Shown one piece after another: positions 17,361 through 25,622 of a stretch of 64,000 nt of DNA. The DNA lies in NCBI GenBank assembly GCA_951812755.1, contig OX638329.1, forward strand, positions 2,837,339-2,901,338, written 5' to 3'. This stretch comes from an uncultured Latescibacterota bacterium. GTDB lineage: Bacteria > Latescibacterota > UBA2968. The position numbers and the translations under genes are program-made. The stretch's first letter is position 1. Every line of letters begins with the position of its first letter. Under the pieces are notes generated by a model. The model was not told the origin of the DNA. It searched no databases and saw only the letters and a program-made list of their open reading frames with translations.

Positions 17361-18179
17361 ATGGGTTTGACCGAAGAGGAGAGATTTAGATTTGATTTGA
17401 CGGGGTTTATGGTTCGACCGGCGATTTTATCGGCGGATGAAGTGGCGGCGATTGTGGATCAGATTGATCGGATTAAGCACAATCCCGAATCTTTGCCCCC
17501 CGAACATCGCGCAGTACCAGGTGGACCGGCGAGTGTGTTGATTGATCATCCGAAGGTGATCGATGTTTTGCACGAGATTATCGGGCCTGAGATTCGGCTG
17601 GAGGCAGCCGGGTGTGTTTGGAGAAAGAAGGGGCAATCACATGGCGAATTGCATGGGGGGGCGCGGGGGCAGATAGATCCGATTTTTGGGTATCGGGTTC
17701 AAAATGGGCGCATCCATGCGGGGATGGTTCGGGTGATTTTTGAACTGTCGGGGGTGAACAAAGGGGATGGGGGCACCCATTTTATTGTGGGGAGTCACAA
17801 GGCCAATTTCCCGATGCACAAGGCGCATTTATCGTTGAAGGAGGGGAAGCGCAGCCCATTTTTGATGACGTATGAATGTCCGCCGGGCAGCGCGCTATTT
17901 TTTACGGAAAATGTGTGTCACGCAGGTCCTGTATGGCAACGGGATACGCCCCGGGTGACGATTTTGCACGCGTATTCCCATTTGGCGACGCACTGGCACC
18001 GGTTGAATATTCCACCGGTGGTACTGGAAAATTTGCCCCGCGAAAAACAGGCTTATTTCAGGCAGCCGTGGATTGCGGATTTCAAAACCCGACCGGCGAC
18101 ACATAATACTATGGCGCGATTTATTGAGGGAGATGATCCGGTTGTGGATACAACCCATCGGTTGGAAGTGGGGATTTGA
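17361..18179 (+). CDS. PhyH-family oxygenase homologue with HxG in place of HxD
   Basis: This 272-aa protein has clear PhyH architecture (FDLTGFMVRPAILSADEV, then GGTHFIVGSHKANF). The distal His is H187 (ENVCHAGPVW) and the 2OG-type Arg is R198. Where the proximal HxD is expected the sequence is LHGG (H98, G100), with no carboxylate. A second possibility, H94-G-E96, lies four residues upstream and cannot be excluded as the real pair. The window paralogue at 25623 has PHAGG at the aligned site without any acidic residue. The ATG is chosen for its GGAGG and conserved N-terminus; the in-frame upstream start reads through repeat sequence. It is the first gene of a five-gene operon ahead of a sulfatase. 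Confidence 0.85.
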   Translation: MGLTEEERFRFDLTGFMVRPAILSADEVAAIVDQIDRIKHNPESLPPEHRAVPGGPASVLIDHPKVIDVLHEIIGPEIRLEAAGCVWRKKGQSHGELHGGARGQIDPIFGYRVQNGRIHAGMVRVIFELSGVNKGDGGTHFIVGSHKANFPMHKAHLSLKEGKRSPFLMTYECPPGSALFFTENVCHAGPVWQRDTPRVTILHAYSHLATHWHRLNIPPVVLENLPREKQAYFRQPWIADFKTRPATHNTMARFIEGDDPVVDTTHRLEVGI

Positions 18180-18195
18180 ACAAATAGGAGGAGAT

Positions 18196-19701
18196 ATGAA
18201 GGCAGTTGTGGTGATGTTTGATTCACTAAATCGACATTTGTTGTCGCCCTATGGGTGTGACTGGACGCATACGCCAAATTTTAAACGACTATCAGAGCGC
18301 GCGGTGACGTTTGACAAGTCTTATGTTTGCTCAATGCCGTGTATGCCAGCCAGGCGGGATTTTCATACGGGGCGGCCCAATTTTTTGCATCGTTCGTGGG
18401 GTCCGCTGGAGCCGTTTGACGATTCGGTACCTCGCATGTTAAAGGAGCAAGGTGTTGCGAGCCACCTGGTGAGCGATCATCAGCATTATTGGGAAGATGG
18501 CGGGTGTACGTATCACACTCAGTATAGTACCTGGCAGTTTTTCAGGGGACAAGAAGGGGATCTGTGGAAGGGGCAGGTGGCAGATCCTTCTACGGAAAAT
18601 ACGTATGGGCGAAATTCGGGTGAAGATGACCTGTCCCGGCAGGATTTGATCAATCGGCAGTTTATGCGGCGGGAAGAAGATCAACCCCAGTCCAGGACAT
18701 TTGGAGCGGGGATTGATTTTATTCGGCGGAATCACACGGAAGACAATTGGTTTTTGCAGATTGAAACGTTTGATCCTCACGAACCGTTTTTCTCTCAGCG
18801 CAAGTTTAAGGATCTATACGCCGAGCATTATCAAAATTACGATGGTCCGTTGCACGATTGGCCGAGCTATGCACCTGTGGAAGAGACGCGGGAGCAGATT
18901 GAGCATATGCGGTTTGAATATGCTTCGTTGCTGGCGATGTGCGATGCCAAGCTGGGCGATGTGCTGGATTTGATGGATGAATTGGAGATGTGGGAAGATA
19001 CGATGCTGGTGGTGTGGACCGATCACGGGTTTTTGCTGAGTGAGCACGATTGCTGGGCCAAGATGTGGATGCCTTTTTATGAGGAAGTGGCCCATACACC
19101 GTTTTTTGTATGGGATCCGCGGTGTGGTAAGAAAGGGGAACGGCGGCAGGCATTGGTGCAGCCTTCGATCGATCTGGGACCGACGTTGCTGGACTTTTTT
19201 GGTTTGGAGCCGACAGAGGATATGCTTGGCAAACCACTTGGCGATGCGGTAGATAGTGATACGGCGGTGCGGGAGGCAGCGGTTTTTGGGATGCACGGAC
19301 ATCAGGGCAATGTGACGGATGGGCGGTATGTGTATATGCGGGCATCGGCAGATCGGGAAAATCAGCCTCTGTTTGAATATACGTTGATGCCAACCCATAT
19401 CCGATCTCATTTTGCACCGGAGGAATTGGTGGGTAAGATGGAGCTTTCCGAACCGCTCAGTTTTACCAAAGGGTGTGATGTGCTGAAGATTCACACCGGT
19501 CGGGATAGCAAGGGATTTAGTCCCAGATTGTTGAGAATCCATGATTTTGGGACCTTGTTATACGATTTGGAACAGGATGCAAAACAAGAAAAGCCACTGG
19601 AGGATCCGGAGGTTGAAAAACGAATGGTGGATCTTTTGATTCAGGGGATGGAAGCATGTGATGCGCCCCCGGAACAGTATGAACGACTGGGTTTGAGGTA
19701 A
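18196..19701 (+). CDS. sulfatase (type I, Cys-type)
   Basis: This is a 501-aa alkaline-phosphatase-superfamily sulfatase. The formylglycine motif is C49-M-P-A-R, followed by RDFHTGR. The metal-site Asp is D9 (MFDSLN). Later metal residues are in VVWTDHGFLLSEHDCW. No signal peptide is seen, so action on imported substrates in the cytoplasm is likely. The real ATG follows AGGAGGAGAT; an in-frame upstream start would overlap the previous gene. It begins 16 nt after the PhyH gene. The Cys needs conversion to formylglycine by a maturase that is not encoded in the window. The substrate is unknown. Confidence 0.9.
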   Translation: MKAVVVMFDSLNRHLLSPYGCDWTHTPNFKRLSERAVTFDKSYVCSMPCMPARRDFHTGRPNFLHRSWGPLEPFDDSVPRMLKEQGVASHLVSDHQHYWEDGGCTYHTQYSTWQFFRGQEGDLWKGQVADPSTENTYGRNSGEDDLSRQDLINRQFMRREEDQPQSRTFGAGIDFIRRNHTEDNWFLQIETFDPHEPFFSQRKFKDLYAEHYQNYDGPLHDWPSYAPVEETREQIEHMRFEYASLLAMCDAKLGDVLDLMDELEMWEDTMLVVWTDHGFLLSEHDCWAKMWMPFYEEVAHTPFFVWDPRCGKKGERRQALVQPSIDLGPTLLDFFGLEPTEDMLGKPLGDAVDSDTAVREAAVFGMHGHQGNVTDGRYVYMRASADRENQPLFEYTLMPTHIRSHFAPEELVGKMELSEPLSFTKGCDVLKIHTGRDSKGFSPRLLRIHDFGTLLYDLEQDAKQEKPLEDPEVEKRMVDLLIQGMEACDAPPEQYERLGLR

Positions 19702-19734
19702 TCTACTGACTCTATTTTGAAAGGAGTTTGCCGC

Positions 19735-20571
19735 TTGAAACGCGTCGGTTTTTACGATCTCGATCTGAATAATTTTCACACAAATGTGTATTTGAGTGCG
19801 TTCAGGAATGAATTGAAGCATCGGGGATTTGAGGTGACGGGTTGTACAGGGATTCGCCAGAAATCGAGCCTTGCATGGGCAGAGGAAAATGGGGTGCCCT
19901 ATTTCTCGAATGTGCAGGCTTTGAACGATGCTATTGATTATTATCTCATTCTGGCGCCGAGAAACCCAGAGCGACATCTGGCAATGTGTGAGGCGATTTT
20001 TCCATTTGGCAAAGCGACTTATGTGGATAAGACATTTGCGCCCGATCTCGATACGGCGCAACAGATATTCGCGCTTGCAGATAAGTATCGCGTCCCGATA
20101 CAGACTTCTTCTGCACTGAGGTATAGCAATGTGCAGGATTTTGTGCGGGATGTTGGTCCTCGCAAGGTGAAACATCTGGTTGTCTGGCAGAGTGGGCGGT
20201 CTTTTGATGAATACGGTATTCACCCGACAGAAATTGTGGTGAGTTGTATGGGCACAGGGGCTAAACGGCTGATGCGCCGGAGTAAGGGGAAGTACAATCA
20301 GGTTTTGATCGATTTTACAGGCAATCGAACCGCGGTGATCAATATGAATGAAAAACACAGGACACCGCAGGCTGCTGTTGTGACGACGACGGAGGAAACG
20401 CGGTATATGGAGGTGGATCGAGCGGTGATTTTCCCGCGTTCTACCGGGGCGATTATGGATCTTTTTGAAAGTGGTAAGGCGAATATACCACGTCTGGAAA
20501 GTCTGCTGATTCGACGTATTCTGGATGTGGCGGAACAAGAACGGGCACAACGAGGTTTTGTTGACATTTAG
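19735..20571 (+). CDS. atypical Gfo/Idh/MocA-like oxidoreductase
   Basis: This 278-aa protein resembles Gfo/Idh/MocA dehydrogenases: a Rossmann-like N-terminal part, a YVDKTFAPDLDTAQQI segment at the position of the EKP motif, and a C-terminal alpha/beta part. It lacks the usual GxGxxG near the N-terminus (it has GFYDLDLNNFHTN) and the GG..xDxGxH motif. Nucleotide binding or catalysis may therefore be altered. The start is TTG, eight bases after AAGGAG. Third of the genes in this operon is a typical family member; pairing of one typical and one divergent family member suggests a heteromeric enzyme or an accessory subunit, which is only an inference. Confidence 0.65.
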   Translation: MKRVGFYDLDLNNFHTNVYLSAFRNELKHRGFEVTGCTGIRQKSSLAWAEENGVPYFSNVQALNDAIDYYLILAPRNPERHLAMCEAIFPFGKATYVDKTFAPDLDTAQQIFALADKYRVPIQTSSALRYSNVQDFVRDVGPRKVKHLVVWQSGRSFDEYGIHPTEIVVSCMGTGAKRLMRRSKGKYNQVLIDFTGNRTAVINMNEKHRTPQAAVVTTTEETRYMEVDRAVIFPRSTGAIMDLFESGKANIPRLESLLIRRILDVAEQERAQRGFVDI

Positions 20572-20581
20572 GAGGGTGATA

Positions 20582-21565
20582 ATGATTAAAATGGCGCAAT
20601 ACGGTACAAAACACGGTCACGCAGCCGGGAAATTGCGGTCGATGCAAACCAATGCAGAGGTAGAGGTGGTTGGCGTGTTTGAACCCGATGAGAGTCGCCG
20701 CGAGGAGATGGCACAATCGGGCAGTTACGAAGGCGTTTATTGGTTTGAATCGGAAGTGGAGATGCTGGACGATGATGAGATTGTGGCTGTTGCCTCAGAG
20801 GGTGCAAATGTCGAGAGTCTGGATCAGACAGAGGCCATTATTCGGGCGGGGAAGCATGTGTGGTACGATAAACCTGCTGGCGAGAATTGGGGTCAGTGGC
20901 AGGAAATCATTGCACAGGCACAGGCGCAAGATTTACTGATTCAGATGGGGTACATGTTTCGGTATCACGATGGGTATTGCAAGATCGCAGAGTGGGTGCA
21001 TTCGGGTTTTTTGGGCGATGTGTTTGCGGTTCGGGCACATATGTCCACGTTTGTGGGAAAAGCGCAAAAAGAAACTGTCTCCGTGCATCAGGGTGGGATA
21101 TTTTTCGATTTGTGCGGGCATCAACTCGATCAGATTGTCCATCTTTTGGGCAGGCCCGAGCGCGTGACGCCGTTTTTGCGCAACGATATGCGCGAGGTTG
21201 AAGGATTTACGGATAATGGGGTGGGCATTTTTGAATTTGAGCGGGCGATTGCCATTGTCGATATTGCGGCACTGGAGCCGCGGCCCAATGCGCGCAGGTT
21301 TGAGGTATATGGCACAAAGGGTAGCGCGATTATGGAGCCGATGGAGCCTGCGGAGAAAATCCGCCTGTGTTTGGACGAGGCTCGCGATGGGTATGAAGCG
21401 GGTGTTCAATTTGTCGATGTGGCACAGCAATCGCGGCAGGATTTGTACGATTTGGAATTGGAGGCGTTTTTACCGGCTATTCGGGGCGAGCGCGCACCGG
21501 ATCGATCTTATGAACACGAGTTGCTGGTTCAGGAGACTGTGTTGCGAGGCGTTGGAAGTCTTTAA
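20582..21565 (+). CDS. Gfo/Idh/MocA-family oxidoreductase
   Basis: This 327-aa NAD(P)-dependent sugar-type dehydrogenase has the family signature pieces: VEVVGVFEPD at the end of strand 2, VWYDKPAGENW (EKP-like motif), and GGIFFDLCGHQLDQIVHLLG (substrate/catalytic helix with Asp and His). ATG is preceded by AGGAGGGTGATA, 11 nt after the previous stop, so it is translationally linked to the divergent homologue. Such enzymes oxidise sugars, inositols or their acids. With the adjacent sulfatases it probably processes a desulfated sugar. Confidence 0.85.
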   Translation: MIKMAQYGTKHGHAAGKLRSMQTNAEVEVVGVFEPDESRREEMAQSGSYEGVYWFESEVEMLDDDEIVAVASEGANVESLDQTEAIIRAGKHVWYDKPAGENWGQWQEIIAQAQAQDLLIQMGYMFRYHDGYCKIAEWVHSGFLGDVFAVRAHMSTFVGKAQKETVSVHQGGIFFDLCGHQLDQIVHLLGRPERVTPFLRNDMREVEGFTDNGVGIFEFERAIAIVDIAALEPRPNARRFEVYGTKGSAIMEPMEPAEKIRLCLDEARDGYEAGVQFVDVAQQSRQDLYDLELEAFLPAIRGERAPDRSYEHELLVQETVLRGVGSL

Positions 21566-21581
21566 AGATGAGGAGAAATAT

Positions 21582-22997
21582 ATGAACGTTATTTGTGTGA
21601 TGCTGGATTCGTTGCGGGCAGATCACGTGGGTGCTTATGGCGACCGGGCAAGGACGCCGAATATGGATCGCATCGCGCGTGAGTCGCTGGTGTTTTCAAA
21701 GGCTTATTCGGGGTCGTTTCCGACCCTGCCGTGCCGACGCGATTTGTTTACGGGACGGTGGGGGCATCCGTTTAATACATGGGATAAAATGGAACAGAAT
21801 TTGCCCACGATGGCCGAGCGTTTTCGCCGCGCAGGATATACAACGGGGCTGGTTTTTGATACGCCGATGTTTATGACCCAGGGCAATTTTCTGGATCGCG
21901 GATTTGGGTCTATTTCGTGGATTCGCGGGCAGGGCGGTGAGCCGTGGATTAGCGATGAATTGCAGGAGATCAAATGGCCGGCCAGTGAGGATAAAGTAAA
22001 ATCCGGGGTGATGCGCTATCTGGCGAATCAGCGCGGGCGTTTGTTTGAATCCGATTATCTGGGTCCGCGCGTGTTTACCGAGGCGATGCACTGGCTGGAG
22101 CGAAATTATGTGAAGGATGGGTTTTTTCTGTGGATCGATTCCTGGGATCCGCACGAGCCATGGGATCCGCCGCAGTACTATGTGGATATGTACGATCCGG
22201 GTTATGAAGGCGATGAGCTTATTTATCCGTGTTATGGGTTCAGCAATTATATGACGGATGAGGAACTCAATCATGTGCGCGCGTTATACGCGGCTGAGGT
22301 GACGATGACGGATCGGTGGTTGGGGATGTTGTGGGATACGATGGATGTGTTGGGCTTAAAGGAGAATACGGTTTTTTTGCTGATGGCAGATCACGGACAC
22401 TATTTTGGAGACCACGGATTGCAGGGCAAGCCCTGGGGAGATTGGGGGCAGCTTTACGATCCCATGATTCACATTCCGTTTATGGTGTATCATCCGGATG
22501 GGATGATGGCGGGCAAGCAAGTGGATAGTCTGGTGCAGCCTGCGGATGTGTTTCCCACACTTTGCAAATTGGCGGGATTGGATGTGCCCGATGGCGTACA
22601 GGGGAAGTCATTTGCCGATGTTTTGCAGGGCAAGACGGTGAAGCATCGAGATTTTGCAATTAGCGGGCGCAATTTGAATGATAGCTGGGGCACTGTGCCT
22701 GCGACAATAACCGATGGTACATGGACGCTGGTGTATTGGCCCAATAAAGATCTGAAATACAAAGGTCCCAAACCGATTCGCACCGAGCGCTACGATTGTC
22801 GCAATATGCCCGAGCGCCGCGTGGATGAGTTGTTTTATATGCCGGAAGATCCCGGTCAGGAGAGCAATGTGATTGCCGAACAGCCCGAAGAAGCAAGGCG
22901 TTTGCACAGGGCACTTTTGGAACTGATTGAGGATACAGAGACCGATCCGGAGATTGCGAAAACGTACTTGCCCGCGCCGGGCGATCAGTATCAGTGA
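21582..22997 (+). CDS. sulfatase-fold hydrolase with Thr at the nucleophile position
   Basis: This 471-aa member of the sulfatase/alkaline-phosphatase superfamily has D9 (MLDSLRAD) and MADHGHYFGDHG as metal ligands. The nucleophile motif reads T48-L-P-C-R-R-D-L-F-T-G, aligning exactly with C49-M-P-A-R-R-D-F-H-T-G of the sulfatase three genes upstream. The formylglycine-forming Cys or Ser is thus Thr. Thr nucleophiles are known in phosphodiesterases and phosphonoacetate hydrolases of this superfamily, so phospho- or phosphonate-ester cleavage is possible. ATG follows GAGGAG, 16 nt after the Gfo/Idh gene. Last gene of the operon. No signal peptide is seen. Confidence 0.85.
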   Translation: MNVICVMLDSLRADHVGAYGDRARTPNMDRIARESLVFSKAYSGSFPTLPCRRDLFTGRWGHPFNTWDKMEQNLPTMAERFRRAGYTTGLVFDTPMFMTQGNFLDRGFGSISWIRGQGGEPWISDELQEIKWPASEDKVKSGVMRYLANQRGRLFESDYLGPRVFTEAMHWLERNYVKDGFFLWIDSWDPHEPWDPPQYYVDMYDPGYEGDELIYPCYGFSNYMTDEELNHVRALYAAEVTMTDRWLGMLWDTMDVLGLKENTVFLLMADHGHYFGDHGLQGKPWGDWGQLYDPMIHIPFMVYHPDGMMAGKQVDSLVQPADVFPTLCKLAGLDVPDGVQGKSFADVLQGKTVKHRDFAISGRNLNDSWGTVPATITDGTWTLVYWPNKDLKYKGPKPIRTERYDCRNMPERRVDELFYMPEDPGQESNVIAEQPEEARRLHRALLELIEDTETDPEIAKTYLPAPGDQYQ

Positions 22998-23002
22998 GAT
23001 TT

Positions 23003-23905
23003 TTATGATCGGACGTCTTGTCTGCCGTCGCCGCATCCTCCATCGCCGGCAGATCGCACATGCGGTTGTCCCGTTATTTTGGTGCCTTTGTACGCATAAG
23101 GGTCTTCGCCGGCGATCATGATGATTTCTCGTATATCTGCCGTTGCCATGCGTTCGCCGGGTTTCAAATTGCGCCAGGGGAGGAGGGATTCCGCGCTCAT
23201 GTAGTGGTTGACGAATACGCGGCGGAAGCCGGATTTGGCGCGGTTGGGAAACGAGCGGTGGAGCAGATAGCCGTGAAAGAAGACGAGTGCGCCTGTTTTG
23301 ACTTCGACGGGGATGGCGTCGTCATCTGTGTAGGGAAATCGGAAGGTTTCATGGGCGCAGTCAAAACGCTTGTCGTGCTGTACGTGCTGGGGCCACAATA
23401 TGCCGCGCTTGTGCGAGCCGGGAATGACCCACAAGCAGCCGTTTTCAGTGGTGGCATCGTCCAGGGCAAACCAGCCACCGGTGAGTGACCGGTCGCGGGT
23501 GGGGATGTAGATTTCATCCTGGTGCCATGCTTGTCCTGGTTTGCCCGCACTTTTGATGAAGAGCATGGATTGCATGCATTTGACATTGGGACCGATGAGG
23601 CTTGTGAGGCCATCGACCATCACGGGATGGGATAGCGCGTCGTACATGATGGGCGAGGTTCTGTGTACGTGGTGGATACACAAGATGCGTTTGATTACGT
23701 CGTCGTCGGTGTCTTCGGGCGAAAAGGCGGGCAAATTACCCACGTTGCCGCGCTCCCCGCGACACAGGGCTGTGGTTTCGTCGCGCAGGATTTGGACTTC
23801 TTCGGGGGTGAGGGCATCGGGGATTACGAGGTATCCATTTTCGCGGTAAAAGGCCACGTCTTCTTCTGTGACGCGAGAAGTGGCTTCTTTGGAGATGGTT
23901 GCCAT
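23003..23905 (-). CDS. phytanoyl-CoA dioxygenase family protein, canonical HxD site
   Basis: This 300-aa Fe(II)/2OG oxygenase has ligands H128 and D130 (AWHQDE), H216 (LLHRS) and 2OG-type R228. The strand GCLWVIPGSHKRG is typical. The ATG is chosen because GGAG lies just upstream and the protein then begins MATISKEATSRVTEEDV; a longer in-frame reading to 25048 crosses the next gene and is not real. It is convergent with the operon ending at 22997 (five bases between stops) and divergent from the sulfatase at 24023. The substrate is unknown. Confidence 0.9.
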   Translation of the reverse strand: MATISKEATSRVTEEDVAFYRENGYLVIPDALTPEEVQILRDETTALCRGERGNVGNLPAFSPEDTDDDVIKRILCIHHVHRTSPIMYDALSHPVMVDGLTSLIGPNVKCMQSMLFIKSAGKPGQAWHQDEIYIPTRDRSLTGGWFALDDATTENGCLWVIPGSHKRGILWPQHVQHDKRFDCAHETFRFPYTDDDAIPVEVKTGALVFFHGYLLHRSFPNRAKSGFRRVFVNHYMSAESLLPWRNLKPGERMATADIREIIMIAGEDPYAYKGTKITGQPHVRSAGDGGCGDGRQDVRS

Positions 23906-23922
23906 TGAAAACTCCATAGAGA

Positions 23923-23952
23923 TTGACGGATGAAGCAGGTTTGTTCTATAAT
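23923..23952 (+). promoter_or_regulatory. sigma70-type promoter for the sulfatase at 24023
   Basis: TTGACG, 18-base spacer, perfect TATAAT. The predicted start lies about 60 bases upstream of the TTG start codon. The region also holds the start of the divergent PhyH gene, so the two could be co-regulated. Confidence 0.7.
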
Positions 23953-24022
23953 AATCGGGCAGTAAGGTATTGTCGTCAAGAACAATGCATATTGCAAAAC
24001 AGCTTATAGGGAGGATTTTATC

Positions 24023-25330
24023 TTGGATCGAAGACCAAATTTTGTGGTGATTTTTTTGGATGATTCCGGATGGGCAGATTTTCGGCCATTTGGAGAGACG
24101 GCGTATCCGACGCCCAATGTGGAAAAATTGGCGGAGGGCGGGTGTTGTTATCACCAGTTTTACGTGCCCCAGGCAGTTTGTTCGGCGTCGCGGGCTTCGT
24201 TGTTGACGGGGTGTTATCCGGGCAGGCATAAGGTTTATGGCGCGATTCCGCCCCGAGCGCGAGGGTTGGATCCGAGTTTTGCCACGATTGCCGAGGTGCT
24301 CAAGCCAGCGGGTTATGCAACAGGGGTGTTTGGCAAGTGGCATATTGGCGATCATGAGGACACGCGCCCACCCGCTCGAGGTTTTGATGAGTCGTCGGGC
24401 TTGATGTATTCCAACGATATGTGGAAGTACCATCCTCAGAGCAGGCATTTTGATACGATGGAATTGCAGTTCTGGAAAAATGGGGAGATCGTTATTGACG
24501 ATGTGTCGCCAGAGCAGCAGAAGATGCTGACGACCTGGTACACGGAGCATGCGGTTGATTTTATCGGGCGTCATGCCGATGAGCCGTTTTTCCTGTATGT
24601 GCCACACAATATGCCGCATGTGCCGCTGTTTTGCAGCGATAAGTTTGACGGGAAATCGGGTGAAGGTCTGTATGCCGATGTGATGATGGAGATCGATTGG
24701 TCGGTGGGTGAGATTATGAATGCGCTTGAAGAAGCGGGCGTGGCGGATGATACGGTTGTTGTTTTTACATCGGATAATGGCCCGTGGATTTCTTATGGCA
24801 ATCACGCGGGAAGGACGCCGTATCGCGAGGCGAAGGGGACGGGTTTTGACGGGGGTACGCGTTCGGCGTGTGTGATGCACTATCCCAATGGCATTCCCGC
24901 GGGTGAGGTATCGCATCAGGCATTTTGTTCGGTGGATTTTTTGCCGACCTTTGCTAAGTTGGCGGGGGCAGATTTGCCGGATTATCAGATTGATGGGGTC
25001 GATGTTTGGGATATTGTGACGTGCCAGCCGGGTGCGGCCAATTCCCATGTGTATTATCCGGTGTCAACCGGGCGGAATTTCGATGGGGTGGTCAGTGGCG
25101 ATGGCAAGTGGAAGTTGCATTTGCCACACGATTATCGCACGCTTGTGGAAGCGGGTAATGACGGAGAGCCAGGGCAATACGAGACCGCGCATATCGAGTT
25201 ATCGCTTTTTGATATGGAAAACGATCCCTACGAGACGACCAATGTGATTGATGAGTATCCCGAGGTGGCGCAAGAACTCAAGGCATTGGCTGAAAAGCAT
25301 CGGGATATGTGGTGGGTAGAAAGAAATTAA
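24023..25330 (+). CDS. sulfatase (arylsulfatase type, Cys-type)
   Basis: This is a 435-aa type I sulfatase. The N-terminal metal site is FLDDSGWADF. The formylglycine motif is C53-S-A-S-R-A-S-L-L-T-G. GKWHIGD and VVFTSDNGPW carry further active-site Lys/His/Asp residues. No signal peptide is visible. The start is TTG with AGGGAGGA upstream; a strong promoter lies at 23923. It is followed, after a repeat-rich 292-base gap, by an HxG-type PhyH gene. The call is secure, the sulfated substrate is not known. Confidence 0.92.
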   Translation: MDRRPNFVVIFLDDSGWADFRPFGETAYPTPNVEKLAEGGCCYHQFYVPQAVCSASRASLLTGCYPGRHKVYGAIPPRARGLDPSFATIAEVLKPAGYATGVFGKWHIGDHEDTRPPARGFDESSGLMYSNDMWKYHPQSRHFDTMELQFWKNGEIVIDDVSPEQQKMLTTWYTEHAVDFIGRHADEPFFLYVPHNMPHVPLFCSDKFDGKSGEGLYADVMMEIDWSVGEIMNALEEAGVADDTVVVFTSDNGPWISYGNHAGRTPYREAKGTGFDGGTRSACVMHYPNGIPAGEVSHQAFCSVDFLPTFAKLAGADLPDYQIDGVDVWDIVTCQPGAANSHVYYPVSTGRNFDGVVSGDGKWKLHLPHDYRTLVEAGNDGEPGQYETAHIELSLFDMENDPYETTNVIDEYPEVAQELKALAEKHRDMWWVERN

Positions 25331-25602
25331 AAATTAGGAATTAAGAATTAAGAATTAGGGAGCAGTGTACAACTGTGTAGTACATCGCGGCAAAAAAGTA
25401 TAGCCATATCAATCTTACTTGCGATTGTCATTGCGGCATGGTTTCAGCCGCAATCCAGAAGGTTTTGCTGTTCATGTCTATATGGGTCATGACTTACGCC
25501 ACGATGCAGTAGTAGTTCATTAAGGGTTGGGTAGTTGGGCGGGCTGACTGCTTGGGGGCTGGGGCTGGTTGGGTTAATTCTCAATTTTTAATTTTTAATT
25601 CA
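25331..25602. repeat. repeat-rich intergenic region
   Basis: No gene is visible. It starts with AT-rich units of the type AATTAAGAATTA (25329-25360). It includes the dispersed TTGCGGC/GCCGCAA hairpin (25425-25459), also present at 11817, and a GTAGTAGTTCATT motif shared with 27346-27358. It ends in more AT-rich units (25578-25601) just before the next ribosome site. Confidence 0.6.
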
Positions 25603-25622
25603 TGAAAACAGGAGGTTTTGCG

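Noticed and set aside
23906-25048. Long minus-strand reading frame extending the PhyH gene upstream to 681 residues
   Set aside because: The extra part is rich in His, Arg and Ile without domain features, lies opposite the sulfatase gene, and GGAG-ATG at 23905 gives a normal PhyH start.
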